A stretch of 26,243 nt of DNA. Origin: an archaeon. Lineage in GTDB: Archaea > Nanoarchaeota > Nanoarchaeia > Pacearchaeales > GW2011-AR1. The number at the start of each line of letters is the position of its first letter. The stretch's first letter is position 1. Below the pieces are notes generated by a model. The model saw nothing but the letters and a program-made list of their open reading frames with translations, was not told the DNA's origin and searched no databases. The DNA lies in the NCBI GenBank assembly GCA_030639395.1, contig DAOWCW010000001.1, forward strand, positions 1 through 26,243. Direction: 5' to 3'. Shown piece after piece: positions 1 through 5,805 of this stretch. A program made the position numbers and the translations under genes.

Positions 1-2
1 AA

Positions 3-12
3 TTTTATAAAG
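3..12 (+). promoter_or_regulatory. TATA box of the first gene
   Basis: TTTTATAAAG lies 30 nt before the ATG at 33. This is the same spacing seen before many genes in this window, and it predicts a leaderless transcript starting at or near 33. That makes 33, not a later codon, the expected first start. Confidence 0.6.
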
Positions 13-32
13 ACTTAATCCCTTTAGTTTTT

Positions 33-110
33 ATGAGAAACAAAAAAGCTCAGAGTTGTGCTTATGCTTCTATTGCTATTATTTTGTTTGTAGCTCTTTT
101 AGTTGTATGA
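33..110 (+). CDS. 25-codon membrane segment, out-of-frame N-terminus of the DUF2085 gene or a coupled leader peptide
   Basis: The ATG at 33 sits at leaderless distance from a TATA box. It opens a 25-residue peptide, MRNKKAQ followed by a hydrophobic helix, that ends in TGA at 108-110. The TGA overlaps the ATG at 107 of the following frame (ATGA). DUF2085 proteins normally have a membrane helix before their CHQ motif, and this peptide supplies exactly such a helix in the wrong frame. It is therefore either a frameshifted N-terminus (mutation, sequencing error or programmed shift) or a separate peptide whose termination is coupled to restart at 107. The sequence alone cannot decide. Confidence 0.5.
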   Translation: MRNKKAQSCAYASIAIILFVALLVV

Positions 111-433
111 ATTTTTTTAAATTTATTTGTCATCAGAACAGAGAAAGGTCTTTTGTTCTAATTGGAAAGGTAATGCCTGTTTGTTCTCGTTGTTTTGGAA
201 TATATTTTGCTTTATTTATTAGTTTAATCTTTTTGTTTATTTTATCTCCTGTTTTTTCTAAAATTGAGGTTTTGATTCTTTTTGTTTTATTGAATTTACC
301 TTTAATTATTGATGGGACGGTTCAATATTTGAAACTTAGAGAGAGTAATAATAGATTTAGAGTTTTTACTGGTATTCTTGCTGGGATTGGTGCTGGTATA
401 GCGATTTATTACTTATTCGAAATTTTTATTTAA
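107..433 (+). CDS. DUF2085 family membrane protein
   Basis: The 108-residue protein from ATG 107 begins MNFFKFICHQNRERSF. It carries the DUF2085 signature: CHQ and RSF near the N-terminus, then PVCSRCFGIY, two hydrophobic stretches, and the C-terminal RESNNRFRVFTGILAG block before a last helix. Family members are small multi-pass membrane proteins with conserved Cys and His whose biochemical role is not established. The frame stays open further upstream to a TTG at 56, but that extension (MCLCFYCYYFVC...) is an off-frame reading of the membrane segment at 33-110. Start 107 is preferred because its ATG overlaps the stop of that upstream peptide. Confidence 0.75.
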   Translation: MNFFKFICHQNRERSFVLIGKVMPVCSRCFGIYFALFISLIFLFILSPVFSKIEVLILFVLLNLPLIIDGTVQYLKLRESNNRFRVFTGILAGIGAGIAIYYLFEIFI

Positions 434-490
434 TTGTCGACGGTAATTTGATGTGGTATCAATTTTACATGGGCAAAGTTTTATAAAAGG
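434..490 (+). promoter_or_regulatory. rps12 promoter with GTCGAC element and GGGCAAA-TATA box
   Basis: The parts are TTGTCGACGG at 434-443, GGGCAAAG at 471-478 and TTTTATAAAAG at 479-489, with the ATG at 512. The same parts in the same order stand before the EF-2 gene (6642-6685), where the distance between GTCGAC and GGGCAAA is 27 instead of 37 nt, about one helical turn shorter. GGGCAAA directly before the TATA box occupies the place of the archaeal BRE. The GTCGAC palindrome may bind a shared regulator; that part is inference. Confidence 0.65.
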
Positions 491-511
491 ATTTTTCACT
501 TAATTATTACT

Positions 512-934
512 ATGGGTTTAATGAGTGGACGGAAGATGAAAAATAAGCGAAAGAAGTTTCGTGATAATAGGTTGCCAGATAAAAAGAAGCGACTTGGGAT
601 TAGTTTGAAGTTTGATCCTATTGGTCGGGCTAGTCAGGCTAGGGGAATTGTTGTTAAGAAGATTCAGAAGGAAGCTAAGCAGCCTAATTCGGCGATGAGG
701 AAATGCTGTAGGGTTCAGTTGATTAAGAATGGGAAGGAAGTGACTGCTTTTATTCCCGGGAATTTGGCACAGAAATTTGTTGATGAGCATGATGAGGTTG
801 TGATTGAGAGGATTGGTGGGAAGCAGGGTAGGACGAAGGGAGATTTGTCAGGTGTTCGATTTTGTGTTATTAAAGTAAATGATCAGCCTTTGGCGCGACT
901 TTGGTCGGGTAAGATTGAGAAGGGGCGGCGATAA
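512..934 (+). CDS. rps12: 30S ribosomal protein uS12 (archaeal type)
   Basis: This is a component of the small subunit decoding centre. The 140 residues match archaeal/eukaryotic uS12: the basic N-terminus [34 protein letters not shown] with the KQPNSA decoding loop, [22 protein letters not shown] (usually GDIPGV in archaea) and the C-terminal GKIEKGRR. Start 512 lies 33 nt after the TATA box and is consistent with a leaderless mRNA; a second ATG at 521 (MSGRKMKNK) is possible. It is the first gene of the ribosomal cluster with the 1021 gene and rps7. Its TAA stop lies inside a perfect 11-bp palindrome (929-952). Confidence 0.96.
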   Translation: MGLMSGRKMKNKRKKFRDNRLPDKKKRLGISLKFDPIGRASQARGIVVKKIQKEAKQPNSAMRKCCRVQLIKNGKEVTAFIPGNLAQKFVDEHDEVVIERIGGKQGRTKGDLSGVRFCVIKVNDQPLARLWSGKIEKGRR

Positions 935-952
935 AATGCGAGCATTTTATCG
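929..952 (+). terminator. Hairpin enclosing the rps12 stop codon
   Basis: Arms 929-939 (CGATAAAATGC) and 942-952 (GCATTTTATCG) are perfectly complementary around a GA centre. In RNA this folds as 10 bp with a 4-nt loop. The UAA stop (932-934) is in the 5' arm. No U-tract follows, so it may act as an RNA processing or 3'-end protecting element rather than a terminator. Confidence 0.7.
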
Positions 953-960
953 AGGGGTTT

Positions 961-987
961 CGGTGGTTCGGTGGTTCGGTGGTTCGG
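961..987 (+). repeat. Short tandem repeat, 3.4 copies of an 8-bp unit
   Basis: The unit CGGTGGTT is repeated three times and followed by CGG between rps12 and the next gene. The tract is G-rich on the coding strand. No function is visible; it may be slippage-prone. Confidence 0.8.
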
Positions 988-1020
988 GGCTTGGGCAACT
1001 TTTTGGAGGTAGTTTTTAGG

Positions 1021-1362
1021 ATGGGAAGAGATGGGAACCCAAAGTCTTCTAGGCTATCTAGATTAATAGGGCAAGATGTGACTATTGCTACTAATAATGG
1101 ATTTGAGGTTGAGGGTAAATTAATTTTTGGAACTGAAGAAAATGTCGGTAAAAATAGAAGGGTTTTTGAGGTTGGCGTTCATGTAGAAGAGTATCATGGA
1201 AATTCCTCTACTGGTTGGTATATCGTTGAGTCAGGAAATGCATTGAGATTTTTTAAAGAGTCTATTGTTAATCCTTCAGATGTGGATACGGAGTTAAATT
1301 CTATATTTTTAGATAATGGAAATTTTGAAGGAAGTAAAAAATATGGAGGAATTTTAGCGTAA
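1021..1362 (+). CDS. Small hypothetical protein, possible Sm/SH3-like barrel
   Basis: The 113 residues start MGRDGNPKSSRLSRLIGQDV. The ATG at 1021 is chosen because GGAGGT stands at 1005-1010; a longer GTG-initiated reading from 979 would run through the tandem repeat and the ribosome binding site. I do not recognise the family. The run IGQDVTIATNNGFEVEGKLIFG, then alternating strands and NALRFF, looks like an all-beta small barrel of the Sm or SH3 kind, which would suit an RNA-associated protein, but this is only a pattern judgement. It lies between rps12 and rps7, and the next ATG (1364) begins two bases after its stop, so it is cotranscribed and probably translationally coupled with rps7. 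Confidence 0.7.
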   Translation: MGRDGNPKSSRLSRLIGQDVTIATNNGFEVEGKLIFGTEENVGKNRRVFEVGVHVEEYHGNSSTGWYIVESGNALRFFKESIVNPSDVDTELNSIFLDNGNFEGSKKYGGILA

Positions 1363-1363
1363 T

Positions 1364-1960
1364 ATGGTAGAGATGAAAATTTTTGGGCTTTTTGATGCGT
1401 CCGAAGTTAAAGTGGAAGATCCTGGTTTAAAGAAGGTTGTGAATTTGAGTCCTAAGTTGATGCTGAAGAGTCATGGTAGGATTAAGTGGGATCCGGCTAG
1501 GACTAAGGTTAATGTCGTTGAGAGGTTAATTAATTTATTACAAGTTCCTGGGAGTCGAGGAAAGAAGCATAAGATTATTACTGGTTGGATTACGGGGAAG
1601 CAGACTCGGTGTACTGGGATTGTTATTGATGCGTTTAAGATTATTGAGGAGAAGACTGGGGAGAATCCTTTAAAGGTTTTTGTTCGAGCTATTGAAAATG
1701 GGGCTCCTCGGGATGAGACGACTACGATTGTTATGGGTGGTTCGAAGTATCCTCAGGCTGTTGATGTTTCTCCGAGGCGAAGGTTGAATCTGGTTTTGAG
1801 ATATTTTGTTAATGGGTCTTATGATAAGGCGTTTAATAAGAAGGCGACGATTACGGAAGCTTTGGCTAAGGAGTTGATGTTAGCTGCTGATAATAGTGGT
1901 GAATCTTTTGCTGTTCGAAAAAGAATAGATACGGAAAAACAAGCTGATGCGGCAAGATAA
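1364..1960 (+). CDS. rps7: 30S ribosomal protein uS7 (archaeal type)
   Basis: This protein nucleates assembly of the small subunit head and contacts the E site. The 198 residues show archaeal uS7 features: MKIFGLFDASEVKVEDPGL, VNVVERLINLLQVPGSRGKKHKIITGWITGKQ, ENPLKVFVRAIENGAPRDETTTI with a GGSKYPQAVDVSPRRRLNLVLRYF-type core, and ITEALAKELMLAADN...SFAVRKRID near the end. A GGAGGA at 1345-1350 lies 13 nt before ATG 1364; ATG 1373 (MKIFG) is an alternative start that matches the usual family N-terminus better. The TAA at 1958-1960 is inside an 11-bp hairpin. Confidence 0.96.
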   Translation: MVEMKIFGLFDASEVKVEDPGLKKVVNLSPKLMLKSHGRIKWDPARTKVNVVERLINLLQVPGSRGKKHKIITGWITGKQTRCTGIVIDAFKIIEEKTGENPLKVFVRAIENGAPRDETTTIVMGGSKYPQAVDVSPRRRLNLVLRYFVNGSYDKAFNKKATITEALAKELMLAADNSGESFAVRKRIDTEKQADAAR

Positions 1961-1976
1961 ACGTAGTTTATCTTGC
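1952..1976 (+). terminator. Hairpin enclosing the rps7 stop codon
   Basis: GCAAGATAAAC (1952-1962) and GTTTATCTTGC (1966-1976) form a perfect 11-bp stem around GTA. The last two sense codons and the UAA stop lie in the 5' arm. No U-tract follows directly. The arrangement repeats that of rps12, EF-2 and EF-1A. Confidence 0.75.
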
Positions 1977-2030
1977 AGTTCGCTGCGCTGCGAGTTGTGA
2001 GTGTTTGAGTTCGCCTTTGGCTTTTGAGTA

Positions 2031-2071
2031 GGGCTTTGCCCGGGTTGATAGGAGTTGTTATTTAGTTTTTG
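2031..2071 (+). repeat. Dispersed intergenic repeat, copy A (hairpin plus GGGTTG tract)
   Basis: A GGGC-TTT-GCCC hairpin (2031-2041) is followed by a tract that matches copy B at 2727-2760 over 34 ungapped positions (2038-2071) with about six mismatches (GCCCGGGTTG, then GTTGTTATTT). Copy B also follows a hairpin ending in GCCC. Confidence 0.6.
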
Positions 2072-2139
2072 AAGAGATTTAGTATATAGGCTGGGAACTT
2101 AGAAATGGCGATTATGATAATACAGAGAGGCTCGCTGAA

Positions 2140-2328
2140 TTGGTTTCTGATTTTTCAAATGTGAATGAATTGAGAAAATATAAGCAAGCTACGAAGGACA
2201 AATTTGATAGTGGGAAGTTGTTTGGGATTGTTGGATTATTAGGTATGTTTGGTAGTGCAGGATTACTTGCTGGTCGTTCTAAAAAAGTCAAAGAGTTATT
2301 AATAACATTGTTCTCAAAACTTATTTAA
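2140..2328 (+). CDS. Small membrane protein with uncertain start
   Basis: A 62-residue reading from TTG 2140 has a charged N-terminal part (NVNELRKYKQATKDKF) and one glycine-rich membrane helix (LFGIVGLLGMFGSAGLLAG), followed by a lysine-rich end. The frame stays open upstream to 2083 and reads plausibly (NGDYDNTERLAEL) but offers no ATG or GTG. A TATA-like TTTAGTATATAGG at 2078-2090 predicts a leaderless start near 2105, where there is an ATG in another frame. The true gene may therefore start at TTG 2140, or may be frameshifted near 2105-2110. Function unknown. Confidence 0.5.
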   Translation: MVSDFSNVNELRKYKQATKDKFDSGKLFGIVGLLGMFGSAGLLAGRSKKVKELLITLFSKLI

Positions 2329-2350
2329 AGTAATTTCTTTTGAGTATGGA

Positions 2351-2668
2351 GTGGTGAAGTGGCAAGGTGAGGTTAAGACTGTTGGGTCGGAGGTTGATGA
2401 TTCTGGCAAGGTTAAGGCCCTCTACGGGCATGACTCTGGTGAGCCCGACTTTGTGGTGGTTGAGAGTGGTGAAGAGGTTGTGAGTCGGCGGACGATGTTG
2501 AGCTTGAGTGTTGTGAGTTTTTTGGGAAGTATGATTTTTTGGTCGCAGAATATTACGGGAAATGTTGTTTTGGAATTTGGGAAGGAGAGTGCAAATTGGA
2601 TTGGTGGGGTTTTGTTTTTATTGGCTATGATTGGGTTTTTGGCATACGTACAAAAAAGAAAAAAATAA
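2351..2668 (+). CDS. Small membrane protein with NITGNVV anchor motif
   Basis: The 105 residues start at GTG 2351 (or the adjacent GTG 2354), closely preceded by GGAG. The first half is hydrophilic and acidic. It is followed by two membrane segments, around residues 50-64 and 82-100, separated by WSQNITGNVVLEFGKES, and a basic tail (YVQKRKK). The NITGNVV segment after a first helix is a pattern I associate with small membrane and surface proteins of DPANN archaea; its role is unknown. The stop codon lies in the loop of an A/T-rich hairpin (2650-2683). Confidence 0.7.
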   Translation: MVKWQGEVKTVGSEVDDSGKVKALYGHDSGEPDFVVVESGEEVVSRRTMLSLSVVSFLGSMIFWSQNITGNVVLEFGKESANWIGGVLFLLAMIGFLAYVQKRKK

Positions 2669-2683
2669 TTTTCTCTTTTTTGT
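2650..2683 (+). terminator. A/U hairpin with the stop codon in its loop
   Basis: ACAAAAAAGA (2650-2659) pairs with TCTTTTTTGT (2674-2683). The TAA stop at 2666-2668 is in the loop. The 3' arm ends in a T-run that can itself act as an archaeal U-tract terminator. Confidence 0.6.
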
Positions 2684-2711
2684 GGGGTATTAGTATAATA
2701 GTGTAATGGTA

Positions 2712-2760
2712 GGGCGACTTTGGGTCGCCCGGGTTGGTTGGGGTTGTTATTTTGTTTTGG
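2712..2760 (+). repeat. Dispersed intergenic repeat, copy B (hairpin plus GGGTTG tract)
   Basis: GGGCGAC (2712-2718) and GTCGCCC (2724-2730) form a perfect 7-bp stem with loop TTTGG. The tract 2727-2760 matches copy A. The hairpin superficially resembles a tRNA-Gln anticodon arm, but no acceptor or T arm exists. Confidence 0.6.
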
Positions 2761-2809
2761 TGAAGTTGTTCTTGATTATGTTTATTAAGGTGAGGGAATT
2801 AGAATTTTT

Positions 2810-2983
2810 ATGTGGGATGTTAAGAGGCTGGATTGCTACTGGAAGGCTATTGATTTGATTGTTGTTTTTGATGAGATTGTTGCTGGATTTCCTAAGTTCG
2901 AGGAGTATGAGTTGGGGAGTTTGAAGCGGATGATTTATGGAGTTGTTGGATATGTTCGGAAGAAGGATATTCGGTCAGTGTGA
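2810..2983 (+). pseudogene. Truncated four-helix-bundle (S23/IVP-like) protein
   Basis: A 57-residue reading starts at ATG 2810. It contains CYWKAIDLIVVFDEIVAGF, then FPKFEEYELGSLKRM, which follows the pattern of four helix bundle proteins of the 23S rRNA intervening-sequence family (a W/KA-DL helix, then FPKEE-YGL-SQ-RRA). Family members are about 110-125 residues; here the frame ends after roughly the second helix, and no continuation is visible in other frames before the Lrp gene. It is either a truncated remnant or a shortened gene. Codon use matches the G+T-rich neighbours. In bacteria such proteins occur within rRNA insertions or diversity-generating systems; nothing of that kind is seen here. 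Confidence 0.55.
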
Positions 2984-3016
2984 TAGTATGTGGCACAATG
3001 ATGTCGTTGTCGGGAA

Positions 3017-3982
3017 TTATTCTGGGAAAGATAGGTATTTATGTTCCTTGTAAAATAACATATACTTATAATTTTTAATAACTTCGCTAAATTGTTTTTT
3101 AATATCTTCTAATATTTCTCTGAGATGAGGCAAGGATTTAACTTGAATATCAATTTCGATGTCATCTCCTCCTAAAACTTCATTGTCATAGATTATGTTT
3201 GGATGTCGTTTAATGTAGTTTCTAAATCTCTCTTCTTTTTGGTTTGTCATGTTATGTAAGGTGAAGTGAACTTTAAAATATTGATAGCCTAGTTTTTCTA
3301 GGTCAAACATCGTTCTATATCCTACAATAATTTTTTTATCTTCTAATTGTTTTATGCGCGAAGTTACTGTCTTTGGCGTTATTTTTAATTTTTCAGCAAT
3401 TTCTAATATTGGAATTCTTGAATTTGGAGTGAGTAATTTTAGAATTTTTAAATCTGTTTTATCGACTTTTATATTCTGAGGTTCTGTGATAATTATTTGT
3501 TCTTGTTTATTTTGTTTATTTTCTAAAATATATGTTCTTGGGTAATACTTTATTTTAGTGAAAATTGTTAGCCATTTTCTATCAATAAAATTCCTGTATT
3601 TTTGTAATAGTTCTTCCCATAAAATATTCATTTCCTTTAGGTTTTTTGTTAATATTAATATTCCTAAATCATATTCTCCTTCTATAGAAACAATCCAGAC
3701 AATATCTTTTTGTTTTTTTAAAAATTCGATTATCTCTTTTTCTTTGCTTGAAGTTGTGTTTTGAAATTTTAAATATAACCTGAAGGATGTAAATCCTAAT
3801 TTTCCAAAATTGACTAGTGTTTGAAATTGTTTTATTATTCCTGTCTTTTGAAGATTTTTAATTCTGTAAATTATGGAGTCTTTACTTAGTCCGACTTTTT
3901 TAGCAATTTCGTTAAATGATTGTTTGCTGTTGAGGTCTAGCTCATATAATATTTTTTTATCTTTTAGGTCTAGTTTTATCAT
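3017..3982 (-). CDS. Tandem Lrp/AsnC-family transcriptional regulator
   Basis: The 321-residue protein has two complete Lrp-like modules. Residues 1-60 are a winged helix (LDLKDKKILYELDLNSKQSFNEIAKKVGLS), followed by an alpha/beta RAM-like domain to about 150 (WIVSIEGEYDLGILILTKN). A second helix-turn-helix starts at about 173 (DKTDLKILKLLTPNSRIPILEIAEKLKI), followed by another RAM-like domain to the end. Standard Lrp proteins have one module of about 150 residues. The duplication suggests that one chain supplies two DNA-binding units. A TATA box (TTTATAAG on the minus strand, 4006-4013) lies 31 nt from the ATG, so the mRNA is probably leaderless. No amino-acid biosynthesis gene is adjacent to hint at its target. 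Confidence 0.85.
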   Translation of the reverse strand: MIKLDLKDKKILYELDLNSKQSFNEIAKKVGLSKDSIIYRIKNLQKTGIIKQFQTLVNFGKLGFTSFRLYLKFQNTTSSKEKEIIEFLKKQKDIVWIVSIEGEYDLGILILTKNLKEMNILWEELLQKYRNFIDRKWLTIFTKIKYYPRTYILENKQNKQEQIIITEPQNIKVDKTDLKILKLLTPNSRIPILEIAEKLKITPKTVTSRIKQLEDKKIIVGYRTMFDLEKLGYQYFKVHFTLHNMTNQKEERFRNYIKRHPNIIYDNEVLGGDDIEIDIQVKSLPHLREILEDIKKQFSEVIKNYKYMLFYKEHKYLSFPE

Positions 3983-4005
3983 TTGTAGATATATCGGTAA
4001 TATAG

Positions 4006-4013
4006 CTTATAAA
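4006..4013 (-). promoter_or_regulatory. TATA box of the Lrp-like gene
   Basis: On the minus strand TTTATAAG stands 31 nt from the start at 3982. Between them lies an A/T-rich, partly symmetrical stretch (GATATATCGGTAATATA, 3988-4004 region) that could be an autoregulatory site, though its symmetry is weak. Confidence 0.5.
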
Positions 4014-4076
4014 TATTTCTATTATGACGTAGAATAGCGTGGAAGATTTCTTATAATGTGGAGTTGTTACTTTGTT

Positions 4077-4583
4077 ATGGTAAATGGAGTTATGAGATAT
4101 TTTGGGCTGACAAATGAGCTTGGAGGGGAGGCAGAGATTAATGCTGTCCGTAGAGGAGGAGTAGCTATAATAGCGATTATGTTAGGACTGGCAGGTTTCC
4201 ATTCATGCGATAGAGAAAAAGTAAAGCAAGTCGGAACATATAATGGAGCAGTAATTGAAAGGCATACTGAGTCATTTGGTAGATCCAGGGGAGATTATGT
4301 AGTTACTATGCCAGAAGGTTATGTTTGTGTTGGTGGTGAATCTCTTGAGGAAAGAACAAATGAGTATGATGTGAGTACAAATAAGGACGGCATTAAAGTT
4401 ACAACTAGAAGAGGCGCAGAGGATTTGGTTATTGATGTTTCAAAGAGTTTTAATCGTGAAATAATTGAAAGAGATTTAGGTTATAAAGTTACAAATAGTG
4501 GTCAGTTGGAGCCGTATAAGAGAAAGTGTTTGCAGGCGATTATTGGGTATAATAAAAGTAAGATGCAGGAGGATGAAAAATGA
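4077..4583 (+). CDS. Hypothetical membrane-anchored protein, first gene of an A-rich pair
   Basis: Start 4077 (MVNGVMRYFGLTNELGG, 168 residues) is preferred over the ATG at 4056 because a TATA box (TTTCTTATAAT, 4047-4057) lies at leaderless distance from 4077 and overlaps the earlier ATG. The protein has one membrane segment (GVAIIAIMLGLAGF), then HSCDREKVKQVGTYNG. The Cys just after the helix could be a lipid-anchor site, but the sequence before it (GFHS) is a poor lipobox. The remainder is mixed beta/charged. I do not recognise the family. The gene ends in ATGA overlapping the next gene. Codon use is A-rich, unlike the G+T-rich ribosomal genes nearby. Confidence 0.75.
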   Translation: MVNGVMRYFGLTNELGGEAEINAVRRGGVAIIAIMLGLAGFHSCDREKVKQVGTYNGAVIERHTESFGRSRGDYVVTMPEGYVCVGGESLEERTNEYDVSTNKDGIKVTTRRGAEDLVIDVSKSFNREIIERDLGYKVTNSGQLEPYKRKCLQAIIGYNKSKMQEDEK

Positions 4584-5431
4584 ATGTAGAAGATAGAAAA
4601 TATATGAAAGAAAGGATCATAGCTTCAATAGAGCCAAGGGGGTGCTGGACAGGACAAGAAGGGAACATGATTGATATTCATGAAAATATTTCAAAAGAAA
4701 AATTAGAAGAGGCGTATGTTAAAGAATTAGATTTGGAAAAAAGAAAGGGTGGGTTTTATAAAGCTTGGAGGGAATTTAGAGGTTCTCAACTATCATATGA
4801 ACATGGTGCGGAAATTAATGAAATTGAGATAAATTATTATTCTAGAAGAAAATTAATTACAGATAAACTGAGTCAAAAAATAAATGAAGTAACTACAAGA
4901 GAAATTCCTTCTGATTCCTCACTTGTTGGACTGGAGTATTCACTAATTAATTTAAAAGAATTTTCTAAATCAGAAAAATCATTGCCATGGCTTGTTCAAG
5001 AGACTTATTCAAATTTGGCAGGACAATTTCCAAACATATCTTTAGTAGATATAAGTAGTGTAATTGATAATTTTCAATTAGGGGAAATTTCTTGTACTGA
5101 TGTTAAAATTCTTGGTAATTATGCTGAGTCTTATATTGATCACAAATTAAATTCAGTTAATAATCATTTTTATTTTGATAAATTTGCAGAAATTTTAAAA
5201 ATGGATATTGAAAGAAATAGTAAGCCAAGTTGGTTCTTATATTCTTCATCTGCTCCGTTTGTAGGGTATATATCTATAAGAAATAGTGCTTTAGTATTTC
5301 TTGAAAAGTTATCAGAACATAAAGTTGGAAATCTTGATGAAATTTTGAGTGAATTAAATGCAAATAAAGAAGAATTAATTTTAAGATTTAATCAAGAATT
5401 TAGTGAAGCTAGAAAATTAGATAGAATATGA
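4580..5431 (+). CDS. Hypothetical soluble helical protein, translationally coupled to the previous gene
   Basis: The 283 residues begin MNVEDRKYMKERIIASIEPRGCW. The start is firm: AGGAGG at 4566-4571 lies 8 nt upstream, and the ATG overlaps the TGA of the preceding gene. There is no signal peptide or membrane helix. The protein is predicted mostly helical, rich in Glu, Lys, Ser and Asn. No domain is recognised. Coupling to a membrane-anchored partner suggests that the two act together. The A-rich codon use, atypical for this strand, fits an acquired or relocated unit. Confidence 0.75.
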   Translation: MNVEDRKYMKERIIASIEPRGCWTGQEGNMIDIHENISKEKLEEAYVKELDLEKRKGGFYKAWREFRGSQLSYEHGAEINEIEINYYSRRKLITDKLSQKINEVTTREIPSDSSLVGLEYSLINLKEFSKSEKSLPWLVQETYSNLAGQFPNISLVDISSVIDNFQLGEISCTDVKILGNYAESYIDHKLNSVNNHFYFDKFAEILKMDIERNSKPSWFLYSSSAPFVGYISIRNSALVFLEKLSEHKVGNLDEILSELNANKEELILRFNQEFSEARKLDRI

Positions 5432-5493
5432 AACTCTCACAAATGATTGATAGGATAGAATCATGAATTTAACTTGTTTTGTCTAGAGTCCAT

Positions 5494-5640
5494 CTAAAAA
5501 AATTTATCATCCTTAACTCTCTCAGTCAAACCATCAAATGGTTCCCGATATATTCTCGTGTCTAGCTGGTGGTTATTCATTAATGGTTTTAAGTAGACTC
5601 TTTCTTTTCTATCTAAGCCTGAAGGTTTCTGTCTTTCCAT
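5494..5640 (-). CDS. Possible 48-residue charged small protein
   Basis: On the minus strand an ATG at 5640 opens MERQKPSGLDRKERVYLKP and runs to TAG at 5494-5496. A TTAAAT box around 5664-5673 lies about 30 nt upstream, which would make it leaderless. Composition is protein-like (charged, with Tyr, Phe and Pro). No family is recognised. A longer plus-strand reading across this region (5538-5813) looks less natural. It may also be a remnant of a larger gene. Confidence 0.4.
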   Translation of the reverse strand: MERQKPSGLDRKERVYLKPLMNNHQLDTRIYREPFDGLTERVKDDKFF

Positions 5641-5667
5641 TATTGTGTTTCGTTGAGATTGCATTTA

Positions 5668-5718
5668 AGGATTATTTGATTAATTTGATTGATACTCCTG
5701 GGCACGTTGATTTTGGTG
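5668..5718 (+). repeat. Exact 51-nt copy of an internal EF-2 gene segment
   Basis: These 51 bases are identical to 6958-7008, the part of the EF-2 gene encoding EDYLINLIDTPGHVDFGG with the GTPase DTPGH motif. Similarity stops abruptly on both sides. The copy is in the same orientation 1.29 kb upstream, in the intergenic region before the SGNH gene. Lack of any mismatch implies recent copying or continuing gene conversion. Confidence 0.9.
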
Positions 5719-5805
5719 AGTCTCTGTTGCGCCCTGTGGAGCACGGCTTGATAAGGTTTGTAGGGCTAGGGGTAAGTTTTTATAATTTGTTTGTTATTCT
5801 ATCGC

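Noticed and set aside
979..1020. GTG start of the gene between rps12 and rps7
   Set aside because: The extension is encoded by the tandem repeat and by the ribosome binding site of ATG 1021.
2690..2745. tRNA-Gln(TTG)-like sequence: TAGTGTAATGGTAG followed by a 5-bp stem with loop CTTTGGG
   Set aside because: There is no acceptor-stem partner and no T arm (no TTCRA sequence). The tract after it matches another intergenic repeat at 2038-2071, so the hairpin is better explained as part of that repeat.
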